From a virus: DNA of 39,181 bases. A program made the position numbers and the translations under genes. Shown in pieces: positions 14,170 to 22,714 of this stretch. The notes below the pieces were generated by a model. It saw only the letters and a program-made list of their open reading frames with translations, made no database searches and was not told the DNA's origin. Numbering within the stretch: position 1 is the stretch's first letter; each line of letters starts with the position of its first letter. The stretch spans positions 1 to 39,181 of IMG/VR virus record IMGVR_UViG_3300046163_000073. One strand, given 5' to 3'.

Positions 14170-14389
14170 TATTACATTTAGTCAAGAAGATGTAGATTTT
14201 ATGAAAAAAGTATTTAATCATTTAGAATCAGATAATAAGAAGCTACAAGCTGAAAACGATGATTTAAGGTTAGAGAATATGGAACTAAAAGCAAGTTTAG
14301 AGCCTAAACCAATAGATAAAGAAATTGATTTGTCGGGTTTTCGTGCAATGTTTTTAGGGAAAAACGATTTAATAGAGGAAGTAAATTAA
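14162..14389 (+). CDS. coiled-coil hypothetical protein (75 aa)
   Basis: Residues about 10-45 (KKVFNHLESDNKKLQAENDDLRLENMEL) form a leucine-spaced coiled coil, followed by a short tail. I chose ATG 14162 with AAAGGGAAG upstream; it overlaps the end of the HTH gene. Possibly a dimerising partner of that HTH protein. Confidence 0.55.
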   Translation: MNNITFSQEDVDFMKKVFNHLESDNKKLQAENDDLRLENMELKASLEPKPIDKEIDLSGFRAMFLGKNDLIEEVN

Positions 14390-14577
14390 TGCATTTAATT
14401 TTAGAAGAAAAAAAAGAAGTTGTAGTTATCCCGGTAAGTGGAATTGAGCTAAGATTAGAAAACGGTTTACCAGCAGATGAAATATCAAAAGCTATTTTCC
14501 CATTTATTGAAGCACAGTTAAATCCAGTTGAAACAGAAGAAGAGCTAGATAATATCATAAACGAGTACGAAGGTTAA
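14389..14577 (+). CDS. hypothetical protein (62 aa)
   Basis: VVVIPVSGIELRLENGLPADEISKAIFPFI: a beta hairpin and a helix with an acidic C-terminus. The start overlaps the previous stop (TAATG). Unknown. Confidence 0.55.
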   Translation: MHLILEEKKEVVVIPVSGIELRLENGLPADEISKAIFPFIEAQLNPVETEEELDNIINEYEG

Positions 14578-14579
14578 TT

Positions 14580-14682
14580 AATCGGCATAGCTTGACTTGT
14601 AAGTCCGATTTACTAACCCACCCATCTAGTTTAACTTTGATTTATCCTACACCTTAAACACTACAGGGGGTAGGAGTAAGTT
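14580..14682 (+). other. structured intergenic leader
   Basis: About 120 gene-free bases. AATCGG (14580) pairs with CCGATT (14605), enclosing GACTT/AAGTC; TCCTAC (14645-14650) pairs with GTAGGA (14670-14675) inside AACTT (14633) / AAGTT (14678). The second hairpin ends a few bases before the AAAGGATTAG of the next gene. No promoter is clear. It may be a translational control element. Confidence 0.35.
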
Positions 14683-14697
14683 AAAAAAAGGATTAGA

Positions 14698-14868
14698 ATG
14701 GCACAGTTAAAAATTGAAATAAATATGAATTCTCTTATAAGAAAAGGCAAGTATCTGCAAATTAAAAAGAATAGAAAAGGTAAAAGAGTGACAAGAAGTT
14801 ATCTGAAGCACTTTTTTAAAAGTAGATTGACTAGAACAAAGATATCAAGAAGGATTAGAAAATGTTAG
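14698..14868 (+). CDS. very basic small protein (56 aa)
   Basis: MAQLKIEINMNSLIRKGKYL... with a K/R-rich second half (KKNRKGKRVTRSYLKHFFKSR); likely nucleic-acid binding from charge. The ribosome binding site AAAGGATTAG is ideal. It overlaps the membrane peptide gene. Confidence 0.5.
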   Translation: MAQLKIEINMNSLIRKGKYLQIKKNRKGKRVTRSYLKHFFKSRLTRTKISRRIRKC

Positions 14869-14969
14869 AAATACTTAAAATAGTAACAATGGTTTTTATA
14901 ATAATCGGTTCAATAGGTTCACTTATTGCATACAGAGCAATTAAAAGAGTTGAAAGGGACAACAAATGA
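14862..14969 (+). CDS. small membrane peptide (35 aa)
   Basis: MLEILKIVTMVFIIIGSIGS...: one membrane helix and a basic C-terminus (YRAIKRVERDNK) that would stay inside. AAGGATTAG precedes it; the stop overlaps the exported-protein gene (ATGA). The pair may act together at the inner membrane. Confidence 0.5.
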   Translation: MLEILKIVTMVFIIIGSIGSLIAYRAIKRVERDNK

Positions 14970-15244
14970 AAAAGATTATATTAATAGGATTATTAGCATT
15001 ATACGCAAAAGCTGATTTAATTGATGGGGATATGTGTAATTACTGGTCTAACAAAGTAAAAGATGAAAACACAAGACTTCAAAAAGCATCTAAACATAAT
15101 ATTAGATCACAAATGATTACAAGCATAAGGATGGTTGGGTATTATCTTGATAAAATGATTATAGAGTGTCCTGAGGATAGTAGTTATTATAAAATAGCTG
15201 TAAGAACTAAGAAAGCTATGAAAGAAGCAAGTAAAAATGACTAA
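14966..15244 (+). CDS. exported small protein (92 aa)
   Basis: A classic Sec signal peptide, MKKIILIGLLALYAKA, with AKA-D as cleavage site, then a polar helical mature part of about 76 residues with two Cys (near residues 28 and 71) that could form a disulphide in the periplasm. No family recognised. A phage-coded periplasmic protein in the early/accessory region suggests envelope modification or superinfection exclusion; this is inference. Confidence 0.6.
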   Translation: MKKIILIGLLALYAKADLIDGDMCNYWSNKVKDENTRLQKASKHNIRSQMITSIRMVGYYLDKMIIECPEDSSYYKIAVRTKKAMKEASKND

Positions 15245-15617
15245 TGTTAATAATGTAAAAGAAATAGACTTGCAGGTAACTGGAACACGATTAGCATTTT
15301 GCTATGGTTCTAAAGCATATAGAAAATATATGGAAGAACAGTTTGGCTTAGAATCAGAAATAACAGCAAGTGGGCACACTCAGGTAGTTACAAATAATAA
15401 TACTGGTGCATTTAGGTTAGTTATATGTGTAAAGAAGATAAAAGATATTTATGAGCTTAAAGGTTTAGTTGTTCATGAGTTAAATCATGTAGTAACAGAG
15501 TGGTTTAACCATTTCGGCTTTAATTGCGATGAATTGAGAAGTTATACATTGCAATATTTATATCAAGAAATAATGGTGTCTTTAGATAAAAAACTAGAGA
15601 AGAAAGCAAGTAAATAA
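15237..15617 (+). CDS. putative phage metallopeptidase-like protein (126 aa)
   Basis: ELKGLVVHELNHVVTEWFNHFGFNCDELRSYTLQYLYQEI: HELNH fits the zincin HExxH motif, and the DE in NCDELRSY could supply the third ligand. This pattern recurs in uncharacterised phage proteins sited between early genes and terminase. The fold is short and the target unknown, so peptidase activity is inferred. It overlaps the exported-protein gene by eight bases. Confidence 0.6.
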   Translation: MTNVNNVKEIDLQVTGTRLAFCYGSKAYRKYMEEQFGLESEITASGHTQVVTNNNTGAFRLVICVKKIKDIYELKGLVVHELNHVVTEWFNHFGFNCDELRSYTLQYLYQEIMVSLDKKLEKKASK

Positions 15618-15622
15618 AATTT

Positions 15623-15631
15623 TGGTACTAT
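15623..15631 (+). promoter_or_regulatory. possible extended -10 promoter
   Basis: TGGTACTAT at the start of a gene-free 117-base stretch (15618-15734) that otherwise holds only a small hairpin, GTTTC-CAGT-GAAAC (15709-15722). It could serve the ParB-like/Dam/terminase operon. Confidence 0.35.
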
Positions 15632-15734
15632 AGCACATAGCCAAACAAATTAACAATCTGCAGAAGCCTATTATGGGTTGTCTTACGCTTAATTTTATCT
15701 AAATTTAAGTTTCCAGTGAAACAACAGTGAAGCA

Positions 15735-15821
15735 ATGACAGTATTAAGCATATTAGAAAAAGGTTTATATTTAGTAATGTTATTTAGTGTGATAGTTTAT
15801 TTAAGTAAAGGGGTTTATTAG
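15735..15821 (+). CDS. small membrane peptide (28 aa)
   Basis: MTVLSILEKGLYLVMLFSVI... is a single hydrophobic helix. Its stop overlaps the GTG start of the ParB-like gene, and AAAGGGG near its end is that gene's ribosome binding site. It may be mainly a coupling peptide. Confidence 0.4.
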   Translation: MTVLSILEKGLYLVMLFSVIVYLSKGVY

Positions 15822-16342
15822 TGGAAATAATATATAAGAAAATAGATGATTTGATGCCGTATGCTATGAATCAAAAAGAGCATCCACAGGAGCAAATAGA
15901 AAAAATAGCGAATAGCTTAAATCAGTTTGGCTTTAAACAGCCTATAGTAATAGATATAAACAATGAAATAATTGTAGGACATGGAAGATTTGAAGGTGCT
16001 AAAAAATTAAACTTGCAAGAAGTGCCATGCTTAATAGCCAATGATTTGTCTAGTGCAGAAATAAAAGCTTATAGACTCGCAGATAACAAACTAAATGAAT
16101 CAGATTGGAATGAGGATTTTGTTAATCTAGAATTACAAGTGCTAGATGATCTAAATTTTAATTATAGTGATTTGATGGAGTTTAATTTTGATTTAGAAGA
16201 TGAAGAAATTGATGATGATTTTTTTGAAGATGATATAAAAGAAGATACAGACAAAATAAAACTAAGCGTAGAGTGTGCGAATGACACAGATAAGCAACAG
16301 TTAAAAGAAGAATTACTAAGTAGGGGATACATATGTCAATAA
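15821..16342 (+). CDS. ParB-like nuclease-domain protein (173 aa)
   Basis: IDDLMPYAMNQKEHPQEQIEKIANSL, GFKQPIVID, EIIVGHGRFEGAKKL, VPCLIANDLSSAEIKAYRLADNKL is the ParB/Srx-type domain often fused to DNA methylases in phages. Here it is separate and followed, with overlap, by a Dam-type methylase, so the two probably form one modification module. An acidic linker (residues about 127-150) and a small C-terminal domain (KLSVECAND...LLSRGYICQ) follow. GTG start after AAAGGGG. Confidence 0.8.
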   Translation: MEIIYKKIDDLMPYAMNQKEHPQEQIEKIANSLNQFGFKQPIVIDINNEIIVGHGRFEGAKKLNLQEVPCLIANDLSSAEIKAYRLADNKLNESDWNEDFVNLELQVLDDLNFNYSDLMEFNFDLEDEEIDDDFFEDDIKEDTDKIKLSVECANDTDKQQLKEELLSRGYICQ

Positions 16343-17274
16343 CAGGGTTAGGAATGCCTTATATGGGCAGTAAAAGAAAGTTAGCACCCAAGATACTAAC
16401 TCACATAATAAAAGAGAATCCAAAGGCAAAATATTTTTATGATTTATTTGGTGGAGGTGGTAGTGTTTCAATGATGGCTTTACAAGTAAAACAATTTAAA
16501 GAATGTCACTATAACGAATATAATCCTGCAATAGCTAATCTATTAAAATATATTGTTGGAAATGGAATAACAGATGATATGTACAAATGGGTAAGTAGAG
16601 ATGAATTCCACAAAAATAAAAATAGAACTGATTGGTATGGTGGATTATTAAAAACAGTTTGGAGTTTTGGGAATAACCAAAATACATATTTATTTGGGAA
16701 AGACTTAGAATCAGATAAAAAAATACTTCACAGGATAGTGGTAGATAATAGAATCGAGTATATAGAAAAATTCAAAAAAAAGTTCGGGTTCGATTTTAAT
16801 TGTAATACTATACATAATACCTTAAAAGAAAAAGACATTGAAACAAGAAGAACAATAATAGCGAGAATTATAAAGAGTAAAAACAATAGATCCGACATAC
16901 AACAGTTAGAGAGATTACAACAGTTAGAGAGATTAGAACAGTTGCAACAATTAACACAACTTGAACAACTTTCAAGGATTGAACAACTTTCAATTACTAA
17001 TTTATCTTATGAGCAAGTAGAAATAAACACCCCAATAGAGGAAACTATACTTTATCTTGACCCACCGTACAAAAATACTGCAGGTTATAATAAGGTTATT
17101 GATTTTAATAAGCTAAAATATTTCATAGATAACAGCCCGTATAAAATATACTTGAGTGAATATAATAATACCTATGATATGAAATTGGTTAAACAGTATA
17201 AGCATAGAGGTTTATTAAGTGGAAGGGCTAATAATGAAGTTATCGAAAAGCTATTTTGCAATAAGGGAAGATAG
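16333..17274 (+). CDS. dam: D12-class DNA adenine methylase (313 aa)
   Basis: PYMGSKRKLAPKI and DLFGGGGSVS (residues 37-46) form the SAM-binding motif; YLDPPYKNT (DPPY 243-246) is the catalytic loop; NEYNP and YLSEYN support the D12 class. It should methylate adenine N6, probably at a GATC-like site, to protect phage DNA or adjust regulation. A Leu/Gln-rich insert at residues 190-220, from short tandem repeats, interrupts the fold before DPPY; similar L-Q-x-L inserts occur in other phage methylases of this class. Confidence 0.88.
   Translation: MSITGLGMPYMGSKRKLAPKILTHIIKENPKAKYFYDLFGGGGSVSMMALQVKQFKECHYNEYNPAIANLLKYIVGNGITDDMYKWVSRDEFHKNKNRTDWYGGLLKTVWSFGNNQNTYLFGKDLESDKKILHRIVVDNRIEYIEKFKKKFGFDFNCNTIHNTLKEKDIETRRTIIARIIKSKNNRSDIQQLERLQQLERLEQLQQLTQLEQLSRIEQLSITNLSYEQVEINTPIEETILYLDPPYKNTAGYNKVIDFNKLKYFIDNSPYKIYLSEYNNTYDMKLVKQYKHRGLLSGRANNEVIEKLFCNKGR
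16900..16992 (+). repeat. tandem Leu-Gln-x repeat in the methylase gene
   Basis: Repeats built on CAACAGTTAGAGAGATTA (18 bp) and diverged versions encode QQLERL-type units. Changes in copy number would keep the frame. Confidence 0.7.
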
Positions 17275-17769
17275 ATGCCAAGACCAAGTAAATACAACTG
17301 GGAAGCAATAAAAGAAGCTTATGAAGGCGGACTAGATGTTAAAGATATTTCTAATAAATTCAATCTTGAAGTTAAAAAAATAAATGAACGAGCAAAGCTT
17401 AAAAAATGGATAGTAAAAGACCTTATAAACAACGATATAAACGAGTTTAAGACCACTATTAAAAAAACGGTCGAAAACGGTATTAAACATCAAGATGTAG
17501 AAGAAATGTTTTATGATAAAATTAATACAATAATAGAAGACAATGAAATAATAGGCAACAATAGAAAGTTAGCAAAAGCATTTCAAGGATTAATATTAAG
17601 TGGTGTAAGGTCGAAGACTATGTTTAAGACAGCACAAGACATTAAGTCGGGAGTTAGTAGCTTAAAAGATATTGAATCAATGTCTAATCCAAGCGTAAGT
17701 AATAAAGTTGAGTTTAATAATGCTAATATGCAGCAGAATAATACACAAATTGAAATAGTAGTGGAGTAG
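17275..17769 (+). CDS. terS: terminase small subunit (164 aa)
   Basis: The N-terminal YNWEAIKEAYEGGLDVKDISNKFNLEVKKINERAKLKKW is the HTH of small terminases, which recognises the packaging site; the helical middle (about 60-125) would oligomerise and the polar C-terminus contact the large subunit. It lies directly upstream of terL and directly downstream of the methylase. Confidence 0.8.
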   Translation: MPRPSKYNWEAIKEAYEGGLDVKDISNKFNLEVKKINERAKLKKWIVKDLINNDINEFKTTIKKTVENGIKHQDVEEMFYDKINTIIEDNEIIGNNRKLAKAFQGLILSGVRSKTMFKTAQDIKSGVSSLKDIESMSNPSVSNKVEFNNANMQQNNTQIEIVVE

Positions 17770-17807
17770 AGAATGGAGTTATATTTCAACACAAGGAGGT
17801 CTCCCAA

Positions 17808-19046
17808 ATGAAAATTAGTTTAAATCAAAAACAGATGAATTTTTTAAAATCAACTGCGATAAATACTGGTTTTTGTGGAGGACTTGGTAGTGGCAAATCT
17901 TATGTAGCTACACTTAAAACAATCATAAAGAAAATTAAACACCCTGAGCTTACAGTAGCTTATTATTTACCTACTTATGGACTAATTAGAGATATTGCTT
18001 TTGATAAATTCCCTACTATGCTTAGTGATATGGGGTATACTTATAAGCTTAATAAATCAGATAAAGAAATTCATATCGATAACTTTGGTAAAATCATATT
18101 TAGATCAATGGATAATCCCGAAACAATCGTTGGATATGAAGTATTTTATTCAATCATAGATGAGTGTGATATTCTAAACCTTGATAAAATGTCAATAGCA
18201 TATAACAAGATAATGGCAAGGAATAGGCAAAAATGTCCTAATGGTACTATTAATCAAATTGATGTAGCTTCAACTCCTGAGGGCTTCAAATGGTTCTATC
18301 AAAGATATGTAAAAGAGTTCAACAAAGAAACTGATTTATTAGTAAGGGCTTCAACTTATGATAATAAACATTTACCTGCTACATATATACAAGGTTTAGA
18401 ACAACAGTACCCACCAAATTTATTAAAAGCTTACCTGATGGGTGAGTTTGTAAATCTAACAAGTGGAGTAGTATATAATTACTTCGACAGAAATAAGCAT
18501 CATACAGATAGGGAAATATTACCTAATGATGTTCTTCATATTGGTCAAGATTTTAATGTTGGTGGTTGTTGTGGTCGTGTTCATGTAATAGACAATGGAA
18601 TACCAAAATTAGTTGATGAGTATTCAGTACATGATACACAAAATATAATATTACATTTACAAGATAGATATTCAAAACATAAGATAATTATATACCCTGA
18701 TGCTTCAGGAGATAGCAATAAAACCAATTCAAGCAAAACGGATATAAGACTTTTAAAAGATGCAGGATATACAATAGATGCACCATTAGAAAACCCAATG
18801 GTTAAAGATAGAGTTAATACAGTCAATAATAAGTTTTACAAAGATGAGTATTTTGTTAATACTGATAAGTGTCCTGATTCAGCACAAGGATTCGAACAAC
18901 AAGCCTATGATAAAAACGGAGTTCCTGAGAAATTTGATAGAGCTAATACTGTAGATGATAGTAATGATGCAATAGGATATTTTATACATAGAAGATTTAG
19001 GATAGACAGGTCAATAGTTAAAGAAGGTGTAAACCCTTTTAACTAG
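17808..19046 (+). CDS. terL: terminase large subunit (412 aa)
   Basis: Packaging ATPase/nuclease. Walker A GGLGSGKS (24-31), Walker B YSIIDECD (D118, E119), coupling motif ASTPEGF; the RNase-H-like nuclease has D248 (HIGQDFN), D298 (IIYPDASGDS) and the DDSNDAIGYF end (D383-D387). The length is normal. A perfect AAGGAGGT precedes the start, and a 12-codon peptide (17773-17811) overlaps it. It cuts concatemers and drives DNA into the prohead through the portal. Confidence 0.93.
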   Translation: MKISLNQKQMNFLKSTAINTGFCGGLGSGKSYVATLKTIIKKIKHPELTVAYYLPTYGLIRDIAFDKFPTMLSDMGYTYKLNKSDKEIHIDNFGKIIFRSMDNPETIVGYEVFYSIIDECDILNLDKMSIAYNKIMARNRQKCPNGTINQIDVASTPEGFKWFYQRYVKEFNKETDLLVRASTYDNKHLPATYIQGLEQQYPPNLLKAYLMGEFVNLTSGVVYNYFDRNKHHTDREILPNDVLHIGQDFNVGGCCGRVHVIDNGIPKLVDEYSVHDTQNIILHLQDRYSKHKIIIYPDASGDSNKTNSSKTDIRLLKDAGYTIDAPLENPMVKDRVNTVNNKFYKDEYFVNTDKCPDSAQGFEQQAYDKNGVPEKFDRANTVDDSNDAIGYFIHRRFRIDRSIVKEGVNPFN

Positions 19047-19249
19047 CCTTTAGTCACTAAGAGCGATTGCAATTCATTTATCTCTTCATTTAGAGATAAA
19101 TTATCCATCATGATTTTATCGTAGTCTAAAGTAATTATTTTGTGATAAGCTATTTCTAACACCATGTTTTGCTCTTTTAAATTATTAGGCTTGTGCTCTA
19201 AAAGCTCTTTAGTAATTATATGCTTGAATTCCTCTAATGTTATTTTCAT
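19043..19249 (-). CDS. hypothetical protein, moron cassette 1 gene 2 (68 aa)
   Basis: A helical, acidic protein (MKITLEEFKHIITKELLEHK...) on the opposite strand to terminase and head genes, overlapping the terL stop by four bases. No family recognised. It forms a leftward two-gene unit with the gene at 19249, sharing one base at the junction. Confidence 0.6.
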   Translation of the reverse strand: MKITLEEFKHIITKELLEHKPNNLKEQNMVLEIAYHKIITLDYDKIMMDNLSLNEEINELQSLLVTKG

Positions 19250-19488
19250 TATTTACCCTTTAAAGCATCGCTGCAATGTTCAATTAAATCAATTAAATTT
19301 TCTTCACTCATATCCTTCACCATACAAGCTAAGAAACCACTTGTTTTAAAATCAATATCAGCTTTAAACTCAGCAACAACAAAAGCTTCATTTGTTTCTA
19401 TGTTTACATTTACTTCTTTGATGTTCATATAATCGGTCATGTCGTAATTACGAAAGTAGATGCAATTATTCTTTATTTTAAATGGCAT
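19249..19488 (-). CDS. hypothetical protein, moron cassette 1 gene 1 (79 aa)
   Basis: MPFKIKNNCIYFRNYDMTDYM... looks beta then alpha; two Cys, no known motif. AAAAGGG is the ribosome binding site. Its promoter lies at 19505-19510. Such opposite-strand genes within structural operons are usually accessory; anti-defence or lysogenic roles are possible but unproven. Confidence 0.6.
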   Translation of the reverse strand: MPFKIKNNCIYFRNYDMTDYMNIKEVNVNIETNEAFVVAEFKADIDFKTSGFLACMVKDMSEENLIDLIEHCSDALKGK

Positions 19489-19504
19489 AAACCCTTTTTA
19501 TTTA

Positions 19505-19533
19505 ATTATACTAAAACCTCAACCTTAAACCAA
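19505..19533 (-). promoter_or_regulatory. leftward moron promoter 1
   Basis: On the minus strand, -35 TTGGTT (19533-19528), 17 bp, -10 TATAAT (19510-19505). The repeated element at 19571 lies 61 bp upstream. Confidence 0.6.
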
Positions 19534-19570
19534 AGAAAAGCCCAAAAAATACTAAATAATTTAATCTAAT

Positions 19571-19585
19571 GTTACGAACTTACCC
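19571..19585. promoter_or_regulatory. repeated operator-like element (site F), shared by divergent promoters
   Basis: GTTAC GAACT TACCC on the plus strand. Its right edge is 10 bp from the rightward -10 (19595), and its left edge is 61 bp from the leftward -10. Confidence 0.6.
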
Positions 19586-19591
19586 AAAATA

Positions 19592-19600
19592 TGCTATAAT
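19592..19600 (+). promoter_or_regulatory. late promoter 1
   Basis: TGCTATAAT, extended -10, preceded by CCCAAAATA as in the two promoters at 23166 and 23339. It reads the head operon from 19619. Confidence 0.7.
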
Positions 19601-19618
19601 AAAGGAAAAAGTAAATTT

Positions 19619-20176
19619 ATGAGTAGTTTTAATGTTTGGAAAGATATATATAATAGATTAAGAAATGCTAAACTCCTTTTAGGAAGTGATAACATTGTGC
19701 CCATGATAACCAAAGCACGAGGTGTCACAACTGATGAAGCATCACTATTGGTTAGAAAAAGTATCTCAATATCAACAACCGAAACGATATTAGTATCACT
19801 AAAAAATCAAAGCGCCAACAGAACAATAGTTTTAAGTACACTAACTCTCCATGACTTAGGAAATAAATCAATGGATATAGCAATATACAAGAATGGCATA
19901 ACTGGTGCTACTTTTAATCAATGGTGTATTAATAAAATAGGACATATCGCAACAGATGGAACACTAAATTTAACATCTAACACAGTTTCAGGAATAACCA
20001 AAATAGAAGAACAAGTAGATAGCAACATCTTAGCCAAAGATGAAAAAGAAAGAATAAATCTACATGATGGAGATATCCAAATAGAAGCAAGTCCAAACGA
20101 TATTATAACTATCACAGCTACCGCAATCGGTGGAGCAACTACAGCAACAATTAACTTAAGATGGAGAACATTATAA
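19619..20176 (+). CDS. putative virion protein between terminase and portal (185 aa)
   Basis: After a helical N-terminus (about 1-50), the protein is Thr/Ser/Ile-rich and beta-strand-like (TETILVSLKN, RTIVLSTLTL, DIITITATAI). It has its own late promoter and a good AAAGGA ribosome binding site. Position and composition suggest a structural or decoration protein; no family recognised. Confidence 0.55.
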   Translation: MSSFNVWKDIYNRLRNAKLLLGSDNIVPMITKARGVTTDEASLLVRKSISISTTETILVSLKNQSANRTIVLSTLTLHDLGNKSMDIAIYKNGITGATFNQWCINKIGHIATDGTLNLTSNTVSGITKIEEQVDSNILAKDEKERINLHDGDIQIEASPNDIITITATAIGGATTATINLRWRTL

Positions 20177-20177
20177 A

Positions 20178-21512
20178 ATGACATACCCTCAGCCTATAGA
20201 TGAATATATAGCTCATCAAGAACAAATACAAGCAGTAAACAATATTTACAATGGTTCAGACTCATCTGTAGTTTATTTAGATAAATACGGTCGTGAAGAA
20301 GATGAAGTATTTAATACTAGAAAGAAAAGAGCTACATTAAACAACTATGTTAAAAGAGCTATTGAAACTAGAAAAAATATCATCTTTAGAAAACCAATCA
20401 CTATTGAAACTAAAAATACTCAACTAGAAGAATTAGTTAAAAATATAGATATCAAAGGCACTAGCTTAAATGAGTTTCTAAAAGAGTGTGCAGTATCAGC
20501 AGACAAAGACGGTTATGTATTTGCAATTACAGATACACCAATAGCAAATGAAGAAATTAAATCAATAGCTGATGAAAAGAAAAACAATATAAGACCATAT
20601 GCTACTATGATTAAGCGAAATGATGTAATTTACTGGAGAAAAGACTCATTTGGTAATTTTACAGTTATTGCATATTTAGAAAGCTATGAAGAAAATGACG
20701 GTACTACTTTTGGGTTTAAAGTCAAACAACAAATTAAAGTATTATTTGATACTGGTACTGTTCAAATATATAGAGATAATGAACTATATGACACTTTTGA
20801 CAAATCAGTAAAACAAATCACTATTAAACAACTAGGTAGCCAAAAAATACCTATGTTCTATGATATGGCTAAAGATACTATTATCGCATTAAATAGGGAA
20901 AGCGAAAAACAATCATACTTAAGACAATCTTTAGTTGCTGTACCACTTTTATGGAGAGATACACCTCCTGATTCAGAGAGCAAAGTAGTTGTAGGCTTAA
21001 ATAATGGTTTTGTATTTGGTAATAAAACAACTGAGGACTTCCAAATTAGAGAAGTTTCGGGAAATAACTACAAAATAGCACAAGAAGAACTAAATGAAAT
21101 TACTAAAAAGATAGAATTAGATTCGATTAAATTCGCTACAGAATCAACTGGGAATAAAACAGCATACGAGGTTTCAAAAGATGCTACGGTAGATGAAGCC
21201 AAGCTAAGCGATAGAGCTATTCAGATAGAAGAGTTCGCAAATGGCATTCTCCAAGACTTTAACCTGTTAAAAACCGATTTAAATCTAAGTGAAGATGATA
21301 AAGTAATAGTTAATAAAGACTTTTCTACTAATAAGTTATCGCATGAACAGGCTAGAATGCTGCAGGAATTATATCTTAATGAGATTATATCTTGGGATAG
21401 AATTATATCAGCATTAGAAGATGGGGAGATTTTAAAAGTATTATCATCAGATGAAAGAGAAGTTGAGAAAACTAACTTAAGTAATTCATCTTTAGGGAGT
21501 GATTTAGAATAA
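20178..21512 (+). CDS. portal protein, DUF4055-like (444 aa)
   Basis: NNYVKRAIETRKNIIFRKPITIE, IDIKGTSLNEFLKECAVSADKDGYVFAITD, then LVAVPLLW and ESTGNKTAYEVSKDATVDEAKLSDRA match the DUF4055 group of siphovirus portals. It forms the dodecameric ring for DNA entry and tail attachment and binds terminase. Length and position (after terminase, before the minor head protein) fit. Confidence 0.82.
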   Translation: MTYPQPIDEYIAHQEQIQAVNNIYNGSDSSVVYLDKYGREEDEVFNTRKKRATLNNYVKRAIETRKNIIFRKPITIETKNTQLEELVKNIDIKGTSLNEFLKECAVSADKDGYVFAITDTPIANEEIKSIADEKKNNIRPYATMIKRNDVIYWRKDSFGNFTVIAYLESYEENDGTTFGFKVKQQIKVLFDTGTVQIYRDNELYDTFDKSVKQITIKQLGSQKIPMFYDMAKDTIIALNRESEKQSYLRQSLVAVPLLWRDTPPDSESKVVVGLNNGFVFGNKTTEDFQIREVSGNNYKIAQEELNEITKKIELDSIKFATESTGNKTAYEVSKDATVDEAKLSDRAIQIEEFANGILQDFNLLKTDLNLSEDDKVIVNKDFSTNKLSHEQARMLQELYLNEIISWDRIISALEDGEILKVLSSDEREVEKTNLSNSSLGSDLE

Positions 21513-21700
21513 TGCATAAAGAAGGCAAATTTAAAAAGAATAAGACACTAGAAGTAGGAAAGTCAACGGGAAGAGATATAGAGTTAAACCGTGAGCATCA
21601 AAAAGCTGATCATGTAGACATTTATATGAGTGCGAATGACCTATGGAAATATGAAGATGAATTCTTAAAAAAAGAAAAGAAGAATAATGACTCTAAATGA
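21512..21700 (+). CDS. hypothetical protein (62 aa)
   Basis: A small charged protein (KEGKFKKNKTLEVGKSTGR..., DLWKYEDEFLKKEKK) between portal and minor head genes, overlapping both. Role unknown. Confidence 0.55.
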   Translation: MHKEGKFKKNKTLEVGKSTGRDIELNREHQKADHVDIYMSANDLWKYEDEFLKKEKKNNDSK

Positions 21701-22697
21701 TTATAATCTAGCGTCATCAACACTATTAGACCAATACAAGTCACAAGGCTACTCAGATTATATCTCAGCTTTAAAACTTGCATTAGTTCAAATTGAATTA
21801 GCTATATTAAAAACTAACGGTCAATGGACAAAGTCAAAGAAAAGAGAAATAAAAAAGCTTATTGAAATAGAGATAGCTAAGTCATATGGTGGATTATTTC
21901 AAACAATAGCAGATGAAAGCACACAAATTGCAACAGTTACTTATGCAGGTGCTATGAGCTTAATAGGTATGGAAAAAACAATCAACACAAGTGTAATAAA
22001 AGATTTAATATCAAGCACAAGAGAAATCCAAGGTAATTACGATATTAAAAAGAATAAAGTGTCCAGGTATGAGTTTAAAGACTTATTTCAGCTACAAGAA
22101 AAACAAGCTCATGATTTAAAAAAGATTATTGCAGGAAGTGAAGCACAAAGAAAGACAGTACAACAAATAGTACAAGATATTAGAGTTGCAAGTAAAATAT
22201 CAGCCAAGACACTTAAAAAGAATGTGTTTACAGTTTTAGCAGATAGTAGAAGCAAAGTAATATATGATTCTTATAAAGAAATAGAAAAAGCAGGTCTTGA
22301 TGTATATTATGAGCATTTATCTGTATTAGATCAAAACACAAGTAGAACTTGCAAGGAATTAGATGGAAGAAAGTATTATCTAGCATTAGAAGAAATACCA
22401 CCTTATTTAAGACCTCCCATTCATATTTCGTGCAGGAGTCAATTACAACAACTAATTAAAGGCGAAGATTATAAAGGCTTAAGAAGCTCAGCATTTGGAG
22501 CAGTACCAAGTGATATTAAATATCCTGATTGGTTTAAAACTTTATCAGATGATAATCAGAAAATGTTTCTAGGTAAAAAAAGATATGACCTTTACAAAAG
22601 AGGTGCATATAAAATAAACTCACTCCCTGATGTATCAAATGCAAGAGAAATTAATCTTAGTACTTTTGAAAGCAATATTAATAAAATAGCTAAATAA
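21687..22697 (+). CDS. minor head protein, SPP1 gp7 / Mu F-like (336 aa)
   Basis: The C-terminal domain has YEHLSVLDQNTSRTCKELDGRKYYL and PPIHISCRSQL, the diagnostic D-x-R-T-C...H-x-x-CR block of the SPP1 gp7/Mu F family, which binds portal and DNA in the procapsid. The N-terminal two-thirds are helical. The Cys and His residues probably bind metal or form a disulphide. Confidence 0.85.
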   Translation: MTLNDYNLASSTLLDQYKSQGYSDYISALKLALVQIELAILKTNGQWTKSKKREIKKLIEIEIAKSYGGLFQTIADESTQIATVTYAGAMSLIGMEKTINTSVIKDLISSTREIQGNYDIKKNKVSRYEFKDLFQLQEKQAHDLKKIIAGSEAQRKTVQQIVQDIRVASKISAKTLKKNVFTVLADSRSKVIYDSYKEIEKAGLDVYYEHLSVLDQNTSRTCKELDGRKYYLALEEIPPYLRPPIHISCRSQLQQLIKGEDYKGLRSSAFGAVPSDIKYPDWFKTLSDDNQKMFLGKKRYDLYKRGAYKINSLPDVSNAREINLSTFESNINKIAK

Positions 22698-22714
22698 GCT
22701 GTTTTATTCTTAAA

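Noticed and set aside
17773-17811. 12-codon peptide before terL
   Set aside because: It merely spans the strong terL ribosome binding site; coding value cannot be supported.
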